DNA of 64,000 nt, from positions 557 to 64,556 of the forward strand of contig DLPC01000022.1 of the NCBI GenBank assembly GCA_002478565.1. Direction: 5' to 3'. The notes below the pieces were generated by a model. It did not search any database, was not told the DNA's origin, and saw nothing but the letters and a program-made list of their open reading frames with translations. Origin of the DNA: Flavobacteriales bacterium UBA7468. Its GTDB lineage: Bacteria; Bacteroidota; Bacteroidia; Flavobacteriales_D; Crocinitomicaceae. The translations under genes were made by a program, and so were the position numbers. This document shows positions 43,842-52,029 of the stretch, in pieces; the first letter of the stretch is position 1, and each line of letters opens with the position of its first letter.

Positions 43842-44981
43842 TTAAAACGAGAGTAAAATTCCGGCATTCACACCACGCACCTTCGGGGCAGATCCTTCGT
43901 TAAAGATATCCGTCAGGCCATAAGTCATATATAAACTCCAATCGCCATATCCTACGGTAGCCATGAGGCTCGCTTGGAAAGGATTGAATTCAAAATCATC
44001 TTTGGTTTTATCTTTATTTTTCTTGCCATCCGCTTCCCATTTTTGTTCTTGGCGTGCATCAATGCGAATTCCGCCCACAACACCCGCTGAAATGTTCCAT
44101 GCTTTTGATGGATTTTTGCTTGTCGAAATTTGCAGCAGTAATGGAGCTTGTAAGTATGTAGAAGAAAGTACATTTTTGGTGTAATTTAAACCAGTTGCTA
44201 AGCCAACTAATGTATCGTTAACCACGCTCACATCATAAGCTCCTTTTAAGGAATAACGATTCCATTGTAAGCCTAGACCTGTCACTACTCCTAAGTAATC
44301 TTTAAATATTGGGAAGCGCTTTTCTGCCAAATTAACTTGTAAGCCAATGCTTTTTGCGGGGTCTAGCTCTAAGAAACCTAATTCTGAACTGGTTGCAATT
44401 TTATTGTTGGTATTGAGGAAGCCATTTGCGTTGATGCCAAGGCCTGCCCAAATTGCATTGCCGTCTCCGCTTGTATTTGACCAATCGTCTTTATCCATGT
44501 TGTTCCAAGTATCCTCTTCCTTTTCAAAGGAGTATGAATCTTTACCATCATTGAGCACAATGCGCTCATCGTCATTTTCAATAATGACTTTTTCATCAAT
44601 AATTATTTTTCTTTGGCCTTTTCCATTGGCACCTTCAATTCCCTTGAGTTGATCAAGGTCTTTGAGGTCTTTTGATTCGAGAATAACAATTTTCATGTTA
44701 CCAATTCTAATCTGAGTGGTGTCTGAACCATTTTCCGAGGAGCGTAAAATAGTTGTATCAATTCGAATATCTACAATACGCGATTCTAGAATTGTAGAAT
44801 CGTTGATGTAGATATTTTTCATCTCTTCGGTAAGCATAGAATCCATTTGATCAATGCGTCCGTTAATCATAATGATGGTGGTGTCATTGCCTTGAATCTT
44901 GACAATTTTCTTTGTTTCATTTTGCTGGGCGAAAACAACTAAGCCAGCGAATAAGAATGTAGCAAGTGATTTAATTTTCAT
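43842..44981 (-). CDS. Outer-membrane beta-barrel protein of the ECF unit
   Basis: A 379-residue exported protein: signal peptide (MKIKSLATFLFAGLVVFA), a region of about 150 residues rich in I/V, D and E with repeating DTTI and RIG phrases (likely a beta structure in the periplasm), and a C-terminal barrel from about 170 (IWAGLGINANGF to GVNAGILLSF). Proteins of this layout often sit next to ECF sigma and anti-sigma genes in Bacteroidota. It has its own ECF promoter (45004-45029), so it is probably a target of the neighbouring sigma factor. Confidence 0.85.
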   Translation of the reverse strand: MKIKSLATFLFAGLVVFAQQNETKKIVKIQGNDTTIIMINGRIDQMDSMLTEEMKNIYINDSTILESRIVDIRIDTTILRSSENGSDTTQIRIGNMKIVILESKDLKDLDQLKGIEGANGKGQRKIIIDEKVIIENDDERIVLNDGKDSYSFEKEEDTWNNMDKDDWSNTSGDGNAIWAGLGINANGFLNTNNKIATSSELGFLELDPAKSIGLQVNLAEKRFPIFKDYLGVVTGLGLQWNRYSLKGAYDVSVVNDTLVGLATGLNYTKNVLSSTYLQAPLLLQISTSKNPSKAWNISAGVVGGIRIDARQEQKWEADGKKNKDKTKDDFEFNPFQASLMATVGYGDWSLYMTYGLTDIFNEGSAPKVRGVNAGILLSF

Positions 44982-45003
44982 TTTTCTTTGATTTTATAAC
45001 CAA

Positions 45004-45029
45004 GACGAGCTTGCTTTTTTTTTGTTACA
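45004..45029 (-). promoter_or_regulatory. ECF-type promoter of the beta-barrel gene
   Basis: On the minus strand TGTAAC (45024-45029), 16 bases, CGTC (45004-45007), 22 bases before the ATG at 44981. The longer TTGTAACAAA core is shared with the site before the sigma gene. Confidence 0.7.
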
Positions 45030-45030
45030 A

Positions 45031-46116
45031 TTATTTTTTATTTCGTGTGCGCTCGATACTTATCGGGCCTAGTTGAAATACAATTTTATCGTGTTGATTG
45101 CCCTCCTCTACAGCATATTTGACCGGCAAACCAATTGTTTCACTGGCATAGCGTGCCATCGTTTCGTAGCGCATATCTGTGCTTGGTGTAGCTGTTCCAA
45201 AAATGCGTTCGTTGGTTTTTTGCAAGAGGAAAGTTTTCACTGTAACAGGCTCTTTAGTGAATGCTTTTGAAGCAGGAATCCCTTGACTTGGTGTTGGCTG
45301 TGGGAAAATTTGATTTTGATCTTTTGGATTTGTGGTTTCGTATTCAATTGGATCTACAATTGCAAAGTCAATATTTGCGGTGTTTTCATTCGGATTTTCA
45401 ATTGTCGTAAGTGCCTGAGGACCTTCATGAATATGAGTTAAAACAAAATCTGATTGTTTTAGGTTTTGAAGATCATCATTATATGTCTGGGCTGAAGCTT
45501 GCTGAACCAAAAATAAATCTTGGCGATTTGCGCGCTCAAGATTCATTTTTTTATTGGGGCTTTTCTTTAAATTATTTTTGTGAGCCAACATCCTTGTTGG
45601 GTAAGGAGCGCTTTGTTGGTTGTAAATGAAGAATGTTAAGATCAGTGCTGCAGCTGAACTTGCCGCATAATAGAGCATTTTATTATTGAGTTTGCGTACT
45701 GGAATTTCCTTAAGGAGTTGATTCGTTCGAGGGTATGTAATTTGTAAATCGGGTTTTAAAATCGTTTGTTGGATTTGATGCTTTATTTTACCAAATCGTG
45801 GATCATTTTGTAAGGATGCTTCTATTTTTTCTTCAGCGGTAGTCAACAGATTTTCAACCTGACCAATTGCCAACTTCTCGTAGGGGTGCCCCTCCTCCGA
45901 TTCATAAGTAGTGATCTTCTCAAATTCTATTTTGAGTAAAGATGGGCCTGGATAGTTTTGTTGTTCTGGATTAAGGTAAATGACGTCATGGAGTTCAGAC
46001 TGAAAATCAGGATTTACAACAAGATAAGCATCTAGCTGGGCTTGTTGCTCAGTAGTGAGTTCGCCTTCGTGATAGGCTAAAACTAATGTTGCAAGTTGTT
46101 CTTCGGTTAATTTCAT
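45031..46116 (-). CDS. Putative membrane anti-sigma factor
   Basis: A 361-residue protein encoded directly behind an ECF sigma gene with a 4-base overlap. The N-terminal 50 residues (TEEQLATLVLAYHEGELTTEQQAQLDAYL) look like the short helical sigma-binding region of Bacteroidota anti-sigma factors. One membrane span lies near 147-166 (LYYAASSAAALILTFFIY). The rest is a periplasmic, low-complexity and possibly sensing part. Sequence similarity is weak, so the call leans on position and layout. Confidence 0.8.
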   Translation of the reverse strand: MKLTEEQLATLVLAYHEGELTTEQQAQLDAYLVVNPDFQSELHDVIYLNPEQQNYPGPSLLKIEFEKITTYESEEGHPYEKLAIGQVENLLTTAEEKIEASLQNDPRFGKIKHQIQQTILKPDLQITYPRTNQLLKEIPVRKLNNKMLYYAASSAAALILTFFIYNQQSAPYPTRMLAHKNNLKKSPNKKMNLERANRQDLFLVQQASAQTYNDDLQNLKQSDFVLTHIHEGPQALTTIENPNENTANIDFAIVDPIEYETTNPKDQNQIFPQPTPSQGIPASKAFTKEPVTVKTFLLQKTNERIFGTATPSTDMRYETMARYASETIGLPVKYAVEEGNQHDKIVFQLGPISIERTRNKK

Positions 46117-46598
46117 ATCAGTACCTCCATGTTCCCAATATATTGTTTTAAAAATCTGCGTGCTCTGAAAATATAAACCTTTACTTGGTCCACAGATAAA
46201 TCAGTTATCTCGGCAATTTCTTGATAACTGTAACCCTCGTAATCGCGCAAGGTGAGTACAGTTCGTTGAATGTCATTGAGCCTTGCAACGCCTTCATCGA
46301 TGACTCGCTGAACATCGTGAGCTACTCCTGGGCTCTGAACCGGGTCAGGTAAGGAATTAAGATGCTGCTGCTGCAAGTTATTACGACGGCTGCGGTCAAT
46401 TTGTAAGTTGACTATTGTGCGAAATAAATAAGATTTTACACGTTGGTAATCTACGGTATCTATGCGCAGCCAAAGCCTTTCAAATGCATCTTGTACAAAA
46501 TCTTGAGCAAGTTCGGCATCTCTGACGTTTTTTAAAGCAAAACGATAGAGACCATCCGAGAACTCTCTGACACACGTATTATATTCCTGTACAGTCAT
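46113..46598 (-). CDS. ECF (sigma-70 family) RNA polymerase sigma factor
   Basis: A 161-residue sigma factor with regions 2 and 4. Region 2 holds AQDFVQDAFERLWLR and SYLFRTIVNLQIDRSRR; region 4 holds LRDYEGYSYQEIAEITDLSVDQVKVYIFRARRFL, the helix-turn-helix that reads the -35 element. It overlaps its anti-sigma gene by 4 bases. An ECF promoter before it (46613-46638) suggests auto-activation. Confidence 0.96.
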   Translation of the reverse strand: MTVQEYNTCVREFSDGLYRFALKNVRDAELAQDFVQDAFERLWLRIDTVDYQRVKSYLFRTIVNLQIDRSRRNNLQQQHLNSLPDPVQSPGVAHDVQRVIDEGVARLNDIQRTVLTLRDYEGYSYQEIAEITDLSVDQVKVYIFRARRFLKQYIGNMEVLI

Positions 46599-46612
46599 AT
46601 TGACAATACTGA

Positions 46613-46638
46613 GACGAACAGCAACAAGATTTGTTACA
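46613..46638 (-). promoter_or_regulatory. ECF-type promoter of the sigma factor gene
   Basis: On the minus strand TGTAAC (46633-46638), 16 bases, CGTC (46613-46616), 14 bases before the ATG at 46598. The form equals known ECF promoters such as those of Bacillus sigma-X and sigma-M (TGTAAC or TGAAAC, 16-17 bases, CGTC). Confidence 0.7.
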
Positions 46639-46645
46639 AGAAAAT

Positions 46646-47872
46646 TTATTGCTTGTATTTATCTTGATACTTCTGATAGAGTTCCTGTTGAAAATTCGAG
46701 GTAGTGCAAAACTTTCCATCGATCAAAATCAGTGTAACCTGATTCGTTTTCATTTCAAGAGCTGGGCCTTTTGATACAAAAAATGTGGCTTTTTTACCTG
46801 CGCTGAGGGTGCCGTAATCTTGGTCGATTCCTACAATTTTACAAACATTCAATGAAATGGTTTGCAGTGCTTCTTCTTCAGTCAAGCCGTAAGCCATTGT
46901 AGTGCCTGCCTGAAATGGTAAATTTCGTGTATTCATGGGCTGCATATCGCCTTCATTCTGTAAGCAAAATAATATGCCTTGCGCTTTGAGTAAGGAAGGC
47001 AAGCGATAGGGTTGGTAAGTGAGATCGTCTTCATGCTGCGGCAAACTATGAATTCGGCCTAGCATGATTGGAATTTTTGAGTCTTTGAGTTTAGGGCCAA
47101 TTAAATAAGCCTCAGTACCACCAACGATAACCGGAAATGCGAGCTCAAACTTTTTTGCAAACTCGATGACATCAACGATTTGTTGCAAAGATTCAGCATG
47201 GATATAAACTCTTTTTTGTCCGTTGAAACACGCTTTTATGGCTTCCATTCGAAGGTCGTTGGGCTGTTGGTCTTTTCTTTCGGCATATGCTTTTGCCATC
47301 TCAAAAAAGCGATAAATTTCTTGTTTTTCTTTTTGATAGCTTTCTTTACTGTAGGGCCAGTTTAAATGAATGCCGTCATTGGCAACAATCGTGGCATCTT
47401 CCCAGTTCCAGCCGGCAAGATTCATGAGTGCTGACGTCCCTGAAATATAACCTCCTCTTGGAGTCGCTTGACTGATCAAAACGCCATTTGTTCGGACTGT
47501 TTCGACAACACGAGACTCAACATTAAATGCAATTTGGGCGCGCACATGCGGATTCCATACCCCCACATCATTGAAGTCTCGGGTGGCTCTTACCGCGTCT
47601 ATTTCTGTTAGGCCAAGTGTATTATTCGCCGAAACCAATGCTGGGTATACGTGCTGACCTTTTAACTGAATGATGGTGTCCCATTTTGTAGGGTCAAAGG
47701 TTTGTGTCAGGGCGTTTTTGACAAAATCAATGCGGTCATTAACCACTCCAATAGCAGCCGATTCAATGACTTGACCATCGCCAATATGTGCAGTTCCGTT
47801 TAGTAACAAAATACGCTGGGCAGAGGTTATAATTGACCAACTTAAAAAGCAAAGCAAGAGTAACTGTTTCAT
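46646..47872 (-). CDS. Secreted amidohydrolase-fold protein lacking the HxH motif
   Basis: A 408-residue exported protein (signal MKQLLLLCFLSWSIITSAQ). The fold follows imidazolonepropionase-like amidohydrolases: N-terminal beta part (RILLLNGTAHIGDGQVIESA), LKGQHVYPALVSANNTLG where active enzymes have PGxxDxHxH, and a C-terminal AGTTMAYGLTEEEALQTISLNVCKIVGI and GTLSAGKKATFFV. The HxH metal site is absent, so catalysis is doubtful. A start at 47968 was rejected since it lies in the upstream gene, whose stop is one base away. Confidence 0.85.
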   Translation of the reverse strand: MKQLLLLCFLSWSIITSAQRILLLNGTAHIGDGQVIESAAIGVVNDRIDFVKNALTQTFDPTKWDTIIQLKGQHVYPALVSANNTLGLTEIDAVRATRDFNDVGVWNPHVRAQIAFNVESRVVETVRTNGVLISQATPRGGYISGTSALMNLAGWNWEDATIVANDGIHLNWPYSKESYQKEKQEIYRFFEMAKAYAERKDQQPNDLRMEAIKACFNGQKRVYIHAESLQQIVDVIEFAKKFELAFPVIVGGTEAYLIGPKLKDSKIPIMLGRIHSLPQHEDDLTYQPYRLPSLLKAQGILFCLQNEGDMQPMNTRNLPFQAGTTMAYGLTEEEALQTISLNVCKIVGIDQDYGTLSAGKKATFFVSKGPALEMKTNQVTLILIDGKFCTTSNFQQELYQKYQDKYKQ

Positions 47873-47873
47873 A

Positions 47874-50800
47874 TTAATGGGAATTTTCTTGCGCATCCGC
47901 TTCTTCACCAAGCGTGTCACAATGGAAGTGTTTTTTAACTTTCTTTTGAGGAATTTTACTTGGCTCACCTAGTTCATTGGAAGCGAGCATAAGGGCTAAA
48001 ATACGGTTGCGCTCGTTTTGAATGGACACCAATTTCTTTTCTTGGAGCTCCTCTTCATAATAGACCACACCTTCAATAATTGTCATAGCGGATCTGGCTT
48101 GAATGCTCAATGGATTGGCCGTCCAAAGCACTAAATCGGCATCTTTACCTGCTTTGATACTGCCCATCCTTTGGTCGAGGTGTAAGATTTTTGCCGGATT
48201 CAGCGTGACTAACTTCCAAGCCTCTTCTTCAGTCATACCACCATATTTGATCGCTTTGGCTGCTTCCTGATTGAGGCGGCGGCCCATCTCTGCGTCATCG
48301 GAGTTTATACAGACCAAAACCCCTTGTTGTTGCATGAGTGCTGCATTGTAAGGAATGGCATCGTTGACTTCAAATTTATAGGCCCACCAGTCAGAGAAAG
48401 TAGAGCCAGCAACGCCGTGGGCTTTCATTTTATCAGCTACCTTATAACCTTCGAGGATGTGTGTAAAGGTATTGACTCTAAAACCCATGGAGTCCGCTAC
48501 ATGCATGAGCATATTGATTTCAGACTGAATATATGAATGGCAAGTAATAAATCTTTCCGATCGCAAAATTTCTGCTAAAACTTCGAGTTCAAGATCTACT
48601 CTTGGCGCTACTTTTAACATACCCGAACGATAGGCCGTCCATTCGTCTTGATATGCTCTAGCACGGTAAAAACCATCGTAAAAGACTTGTTCCACACCCA
48701 TTCTAGTTTGCGGAAAACGCACCGTATTGAAATCTCCCCAGTTGGCTTGCTTGACATTTTCACCCAATGCAAATTTGATGAACTTTGGCGCATTGTCGAT
48801 GAGCATTTCGTCAGGAGTTTGCCCCCACTTCAGTTTGATCAAAGCAGACTGGCCACCAATAGGATTTGCTGAGCCGTGCAGCAATTGGGCCGCAGTGACA
48901 CCACCGGCTAACTGCCTGTAAATATCGATGTCGTCTGGATTTACAACATCAGCAATACTCACCTCGGCGGTGATGGCCTGACCACCTTCATTGACACCTT
49001 TCGAAATAGCAATATGTGAGTGTTCGTCAATAATGCCGCTTGTCAAGTGCATACCCTTGGCATCTATAATTCGAGCACCAGCAGGAGCATTGATAGATTG
49101 TCGACTTACTTTGACAATTTTACCGTCTTGCACCAAAACATCTGCGCCTACTAGAATCCCTTCTTTTTCATTGGTCCAAACCGTCGCATTTTTGAAGAGG
49201 AGTGTCTCGGCTTTGAGAATGCTTTGATTTCCAAAGGCCATATTTGGGTACCAAACCACTTTTTTGTGTAGGGTATCTTGTTTAAGTGCCGTTAGCGCTG
49301 GTAGTTCAGTTTTTTTATTTTGTATGGCAGACCATCGGATCCAAGATCCTTGCTCGTTGGTCCCCTCTCCTTCAAAAACGGCTCCGTTTTTTAGCACCTT
49401 ACCGTGCAATTGAATCAATTGCTGGTGTTGTTGTCCGAGAGACAAAAATTGTATGGCGATATCTTGTTGTGTAAGGATAATATTTGCCTTTGTATGCAAG
49501 GAATCTCCCCCTTTGATGATCCAAACTTTTCCTTGTGGACGCTCAGGGGTACCACTAATTTGTAGGTTATATAATTGGTCTTCAAAACGAATGGCATAAG
49601 TACCAATGATTTGCGCAACATTCGGAGTCTTCCAAATTTTTTGTTCGCCTTGATTCCATGACTCTAGTAAAGTTGCTTCGTGGGTAAACGGATTTCCATT
49701 GTAGACAGAAAAGCTTGCCAATTTTCCGTATTCAAGCGTTCCTATTTGATTGGAGATTCCTAACCATTGAGCAGGAATGGTCGTGAGCGCTGCAAGTGCT
49801 TGGTCTGGCGTAAGTCCTCGTTGGATAGCTTTTCGCAAATTGGTCCAAAATAAATCTGGGTTTTTGAGCCCTTGTGTGGTGAGTGAAAAAGGGATTTGAG
49901 CATTGGCTAGCACAGCAGCGTTGGCCGGAGCAAGTTCCCAATGTTTGAGCTCGGAAAGCGCAATTTGACTTGCTAAATAAGGGTCTTTGACATCAAATGC
50001 CTCTGGAAAATTTAAAGGTAAAACGAGGTTTGCATTTATATCTTTAAGCTCTTGAGAGATTGCATATTCATTTCCAGAGCCAACGTAAATAAACGGTATT
50101 TTGAACTCTTTGGCAATTTTCTCAGCCCTAAGAATCTCCCACTTATCTGTCGTTTTAAAAAAAGCAGGAGCAGTTTCAATATTGGACCATTCGCTCAAAG
50201 ATTGAGAATGACCGAGCTTTTGTGAATTTTCTTTGTAAAATTTGAGGTCATAGAAGGCCTGGCGCAATAATGCTATGGAACCCATTTGTGAAGAGGGATA
50301 ACTTTGCTGACTTCCACCCTTCTCGAATGAAAAATACTGAGCTGCCTTAGCTTTGATGATTTGCTTGTGTATAGAGGTTGCTCCTAATGATACCAACGCT
50401 CCACTCCCCCTTACAATTCCATCAGTGTAATGCGTTAGAGCGAAACCAAACCCTGCCTGTTGTAGTTGGTCTACCTTCGTTGGCTGATATTGATAAGCGG
50501 CAGCAGCGACGAGCTCAGGATGAACGGCCTCATTCCAATAATAAGCTCCTTCTTTGTTTGATTCCATCTGAGGGCGCCAACCATTGCCTTGATATTTTAA
50601 AGGCTCTAAACCTACATCGGAATAAAGTTCAATAAAGGAGGGCACAATGACTTTACCGGCATAATCAAGTTCAATAGCACCAGCTTGTTTGAGCTGCTTG
50701 CCAATTTTGATGATTTTACCTTCTTGAATAAGTAAATCTGTGGACTCTAAAATTTCACCTGGCTTGACAACTAGTGTTGCGTTTTGAAGCAAAATATAGC

Positions 50801-50900
50801 TTGGTTCAGAGGCTTTTAGGCCATTTTCAGGGCCAAATTGCGCATGCAATTCAACAGAAAATAAAGCACATAAAAGAAAAATAATACTGCGTGGTTTCAT
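47874..50900 (-). CDS. Secreted double amidohydrolase, one domain active
   Basis: A 1008-residue exported protein (signal ending near SVELHA-Q) with two amidohydrolase-like domains. The N-terminal one (about 30-430) has VIVPSFIELYSDVG at the metal site and lacks HxH. A linker region of about 130 residues follows. The C-terminal one (about 570-960) has SGIIDEHSHIAI with H627 and H629, further His in FITCHSYIQSE and FTHILEGY, and INSDDAEMGRRL at the last metal Asp. The tail holds KKHFHCDTLGEEADAQENSH, rich in His and acids. It forms an operon with the next amidohydrolase; the substrate is unknown. Confidence 0.88.
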   Translation of the reverse strand: MKPRSIIFLLCALFSVELHAQFGPENGLKASEPSYILLQNATLVVKPGEILESTDLLIQEGKIIKIGKQLKQAGAIELDYAGKVIVPSFIELYSDVGLEPLKYQGNGWRPQMESNKEGAYYWNEAVHPELVAAAAYQYQPTKVDQLQQAGFGFALTHYTDGIVRGSGALVSLGATSIHKQIIKAKAAQYFSFEKGGSQQSYPSSQMGSIALLRQAFYDLKFYKENSQKLGHSQSLSEWSNIETAPAFFKTTDKWEILRAEKIAKEFKIPFIYVGSGNEYAISQELKDINANLVLPLNFPEAFDVKDPYLASQIALSELKHWELAPANAAVLANAQIPFSLTTQGLKNPDLFWTNLRKAIQRGLTPDQALAALTTIPAQWLGISNQIGTLEYGKLASFSVYNGNPFTHEATLLESWNQGEQKIWKTPNVAQIIGTYAIRFEDQLYNLQISGTPERPQGKVWIIKGGDSLHTKANIILTQQDIAIQFLSLGQQHQQLIQLHGKVLKNGAVFEGEGTNEQGSWIRWSAIQNKKTELPALTALKQDTLHKKVVWYPNMAFGNQSILKAETLLFKNATVWTNEKEGILVGADVLVQDGKIVKVSRQSINAPAGARIIDAKGMHLTSGIIDEHSHIAISKGVNEGGQAITAEVSIADVVNPDDIDIYRQLAGGVTAAQLLHGSANPIGGQSALIKLKWGQTPDEMLIDNAPKFIKFALGENVKQANWGDFNTVRFPQTRMGVEQVFYDGFYRARAYQDEWTAYRSGMLKVAPRVDLELEVLAEILRSERFITCHSYIQSEINMLMHVADSMGFRVNTFTHILEGYKVADKMKAHGVAGSTFSDWWAYKFEVNDAIPYNAALMQQQGVLVCINSDDAEMGRRLNQEAAKAIKYGGMTEEEAWKLVTLNPAKILHLDQRMGSIKAGKDADLVLWTANPLSIQARSAMTIIEGVVYYEEELQEKKLVSIQNERNRILALMLASNELGEPSKIPQKKVKKHFHCDTLGEEADAQENSH

Positions 50901-50944
50901 ACGGTGTGAAAATACAAATTCTTCCAGAAACAGGCGTCGCAATT

Positions 50945-51622
50945 TTAGTCTTGTGGGACATATTTCATGGCCTCACGGCGTGCCAATCCCAATAAGTTCT
51001 CTTCGCTTACTACCTTTTTTACCCATTCAGGATTCCATTTTGAAACCTCTCTTAATGACCATCCGATCGCCTTTTGAATGAAAAACTCTTTGTTGGATTT
51101 GAAAGTTCTAATGTAGTATTGTAGCAAATGTAGATCTGTTTGCTGCTTGTATTTCAGCTGATGAATCAATAAAGTCCGATGCAGCCAAAAATTTTCAGAG
51201 GCCTCCCAATCCTTCGCTAATTCTGAAAAAGCAGCTGGAAATTTACGCGCAAAATGGCCGACAACATGAGAGGCCAATAAATCGAGCGTATCCCACCAAG
51301 TTTGGTTTGTCAGGATGAAAGTAAATTGAGGGCCATCTGTTTCTAGTGCTATTTTTTTATAGCTAGCAAGCAGGTGATCAATGCCAATATATTGCACTTC
51401 ACGGTAGGGGTTGGCCCAACACTCCTCAATGAGCTCCCAGGTTTGTGCTGGATTCAATTGCTGCAGGCGGGGCTTCAATTGTTGATAAACGATTTTTCTC
51501 GGGCCCGACATAACGCCTATGAAGGAAAAATGATTTTTCATGTAGGCCTCCATCTGCTCGACGCGGCTAGGATCTTTGACGTTTTCTAGGTCCTTTTGGA
51601 TTTCTTGAACAAGTGGAATCAT
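50945..51622 (-). CDS. DNA alkylation repair protein, AlkD-like
   Basis: A 225-residue all-helical protein of the HEAT-like repeat DNA glycosylase family (PF08713). LIEECWANPYREVQYIGIDHLLA, TWWDTLDLLASHVVG and FFIQKAIGWSLREVSKWNPEWV are family segments; AlkD-type enzymes remove N3- and N7-alkylated bases. A start at 51676 was rejected because it lies in the RNase P RNA; ATG at 51622 gives the usual N-terminus. It begins 16 bases after the RNA's end and 44 bases before the double amidohydrolase gene. Confidence 0.9.
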   Translation of the reverse strand: MIPLVQEIQKDLENVKDPSRVEQMEAYMKNHFSFIGVMSGPRKIVYQQLKPRLQQLNPAQTWELIEECWANPYREVQYIGIDHLLASYKKIALETDGPQFTFILTNQTWWDTLDLLASHVVGHFARKFPAAFSELAKDWEASENFWLHRTLLIHQLKYKQQTDLHLLQYYIRTFKSNKEFFIQKAIGWSLREVSKWNPEWVKKVVSEENLLGLARREAMKYVPQD

Positions 51623-51638
51623 GTGATAAATAAAAAAT

Positions 51639-52017
51639 GGCAAATCATAAGCCGGGTTCTGTACCATTGGCTGCACGCAGCGTTGGTGTCTATCATTTAT
51701 CTAGCTCCACCCTCACGGATGGAGTCCATCAACCTACCCTCCGAGTCAAGCGAGCCGCTCTTTCTGCTTGCGCATACCCCGGTATATTTGGTCTTTCAGC
51801 TCGTAAGGTTTACCCTGCCTTGTTTATCGCTAAACAAGCGGTGGGCTCTTACCCCACCTTTTCACCTTTTCCTCGGCAAGCCGAGGTAGTTTACCTTTCT
51901 GCGGCACTTTCTGTTCCATAAAAATCACTTTTTACAGACCTTCCTGTTAGGAAGTACGATGCTCTGTGCTGCCCGGACTTTCCTCTTTTCAAATGAAAAG
52001 CGATAGACTGATTTGCC
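51639..52017 (-). ncRNA. rnpB: RNase P RNA (class A)
   Basis: A 379-base catalytic RNA that matures tRNA 5' ends. The 5' GGCAAATCA and 3' TGATTTGCC close the P1 helix. GAGGAAAGTCCGGGC (CR-I) near the 5' end and ACAGAACCCGGCTTAT near the 3' end are universal; AGAAAGGT and AGGGTAAACC-like segments lie between. A T-run (TTTTTT) follows the 3' end. The box TACCTTTG ends four bases before the 5' end. The open frames on the other strand here are not genes. Confidence 0.97.
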
Positions 52018-52021
52018 GAAA

Positions 52022-52029
52022 CAAAGGTA
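52022..52029 (-). promoter_or_regulatory. TAnnTTTG box of RNase P RNA
   Basis: TACCTTTG, then TTTC, then the first base of P1 at 52017. Since RNase P RNA is normally made with its own 5' end, this gives an internal measure of where transcription begins relative to the box. The box abuts the stop codon of the gene at 52030. Confidence 0.75.

Noticed and set aside
51596..51921. Two open frames on the plus strand
   Set aside because: They are antisense to RNase P RNA and reflect its conserved bases, not protein coding.
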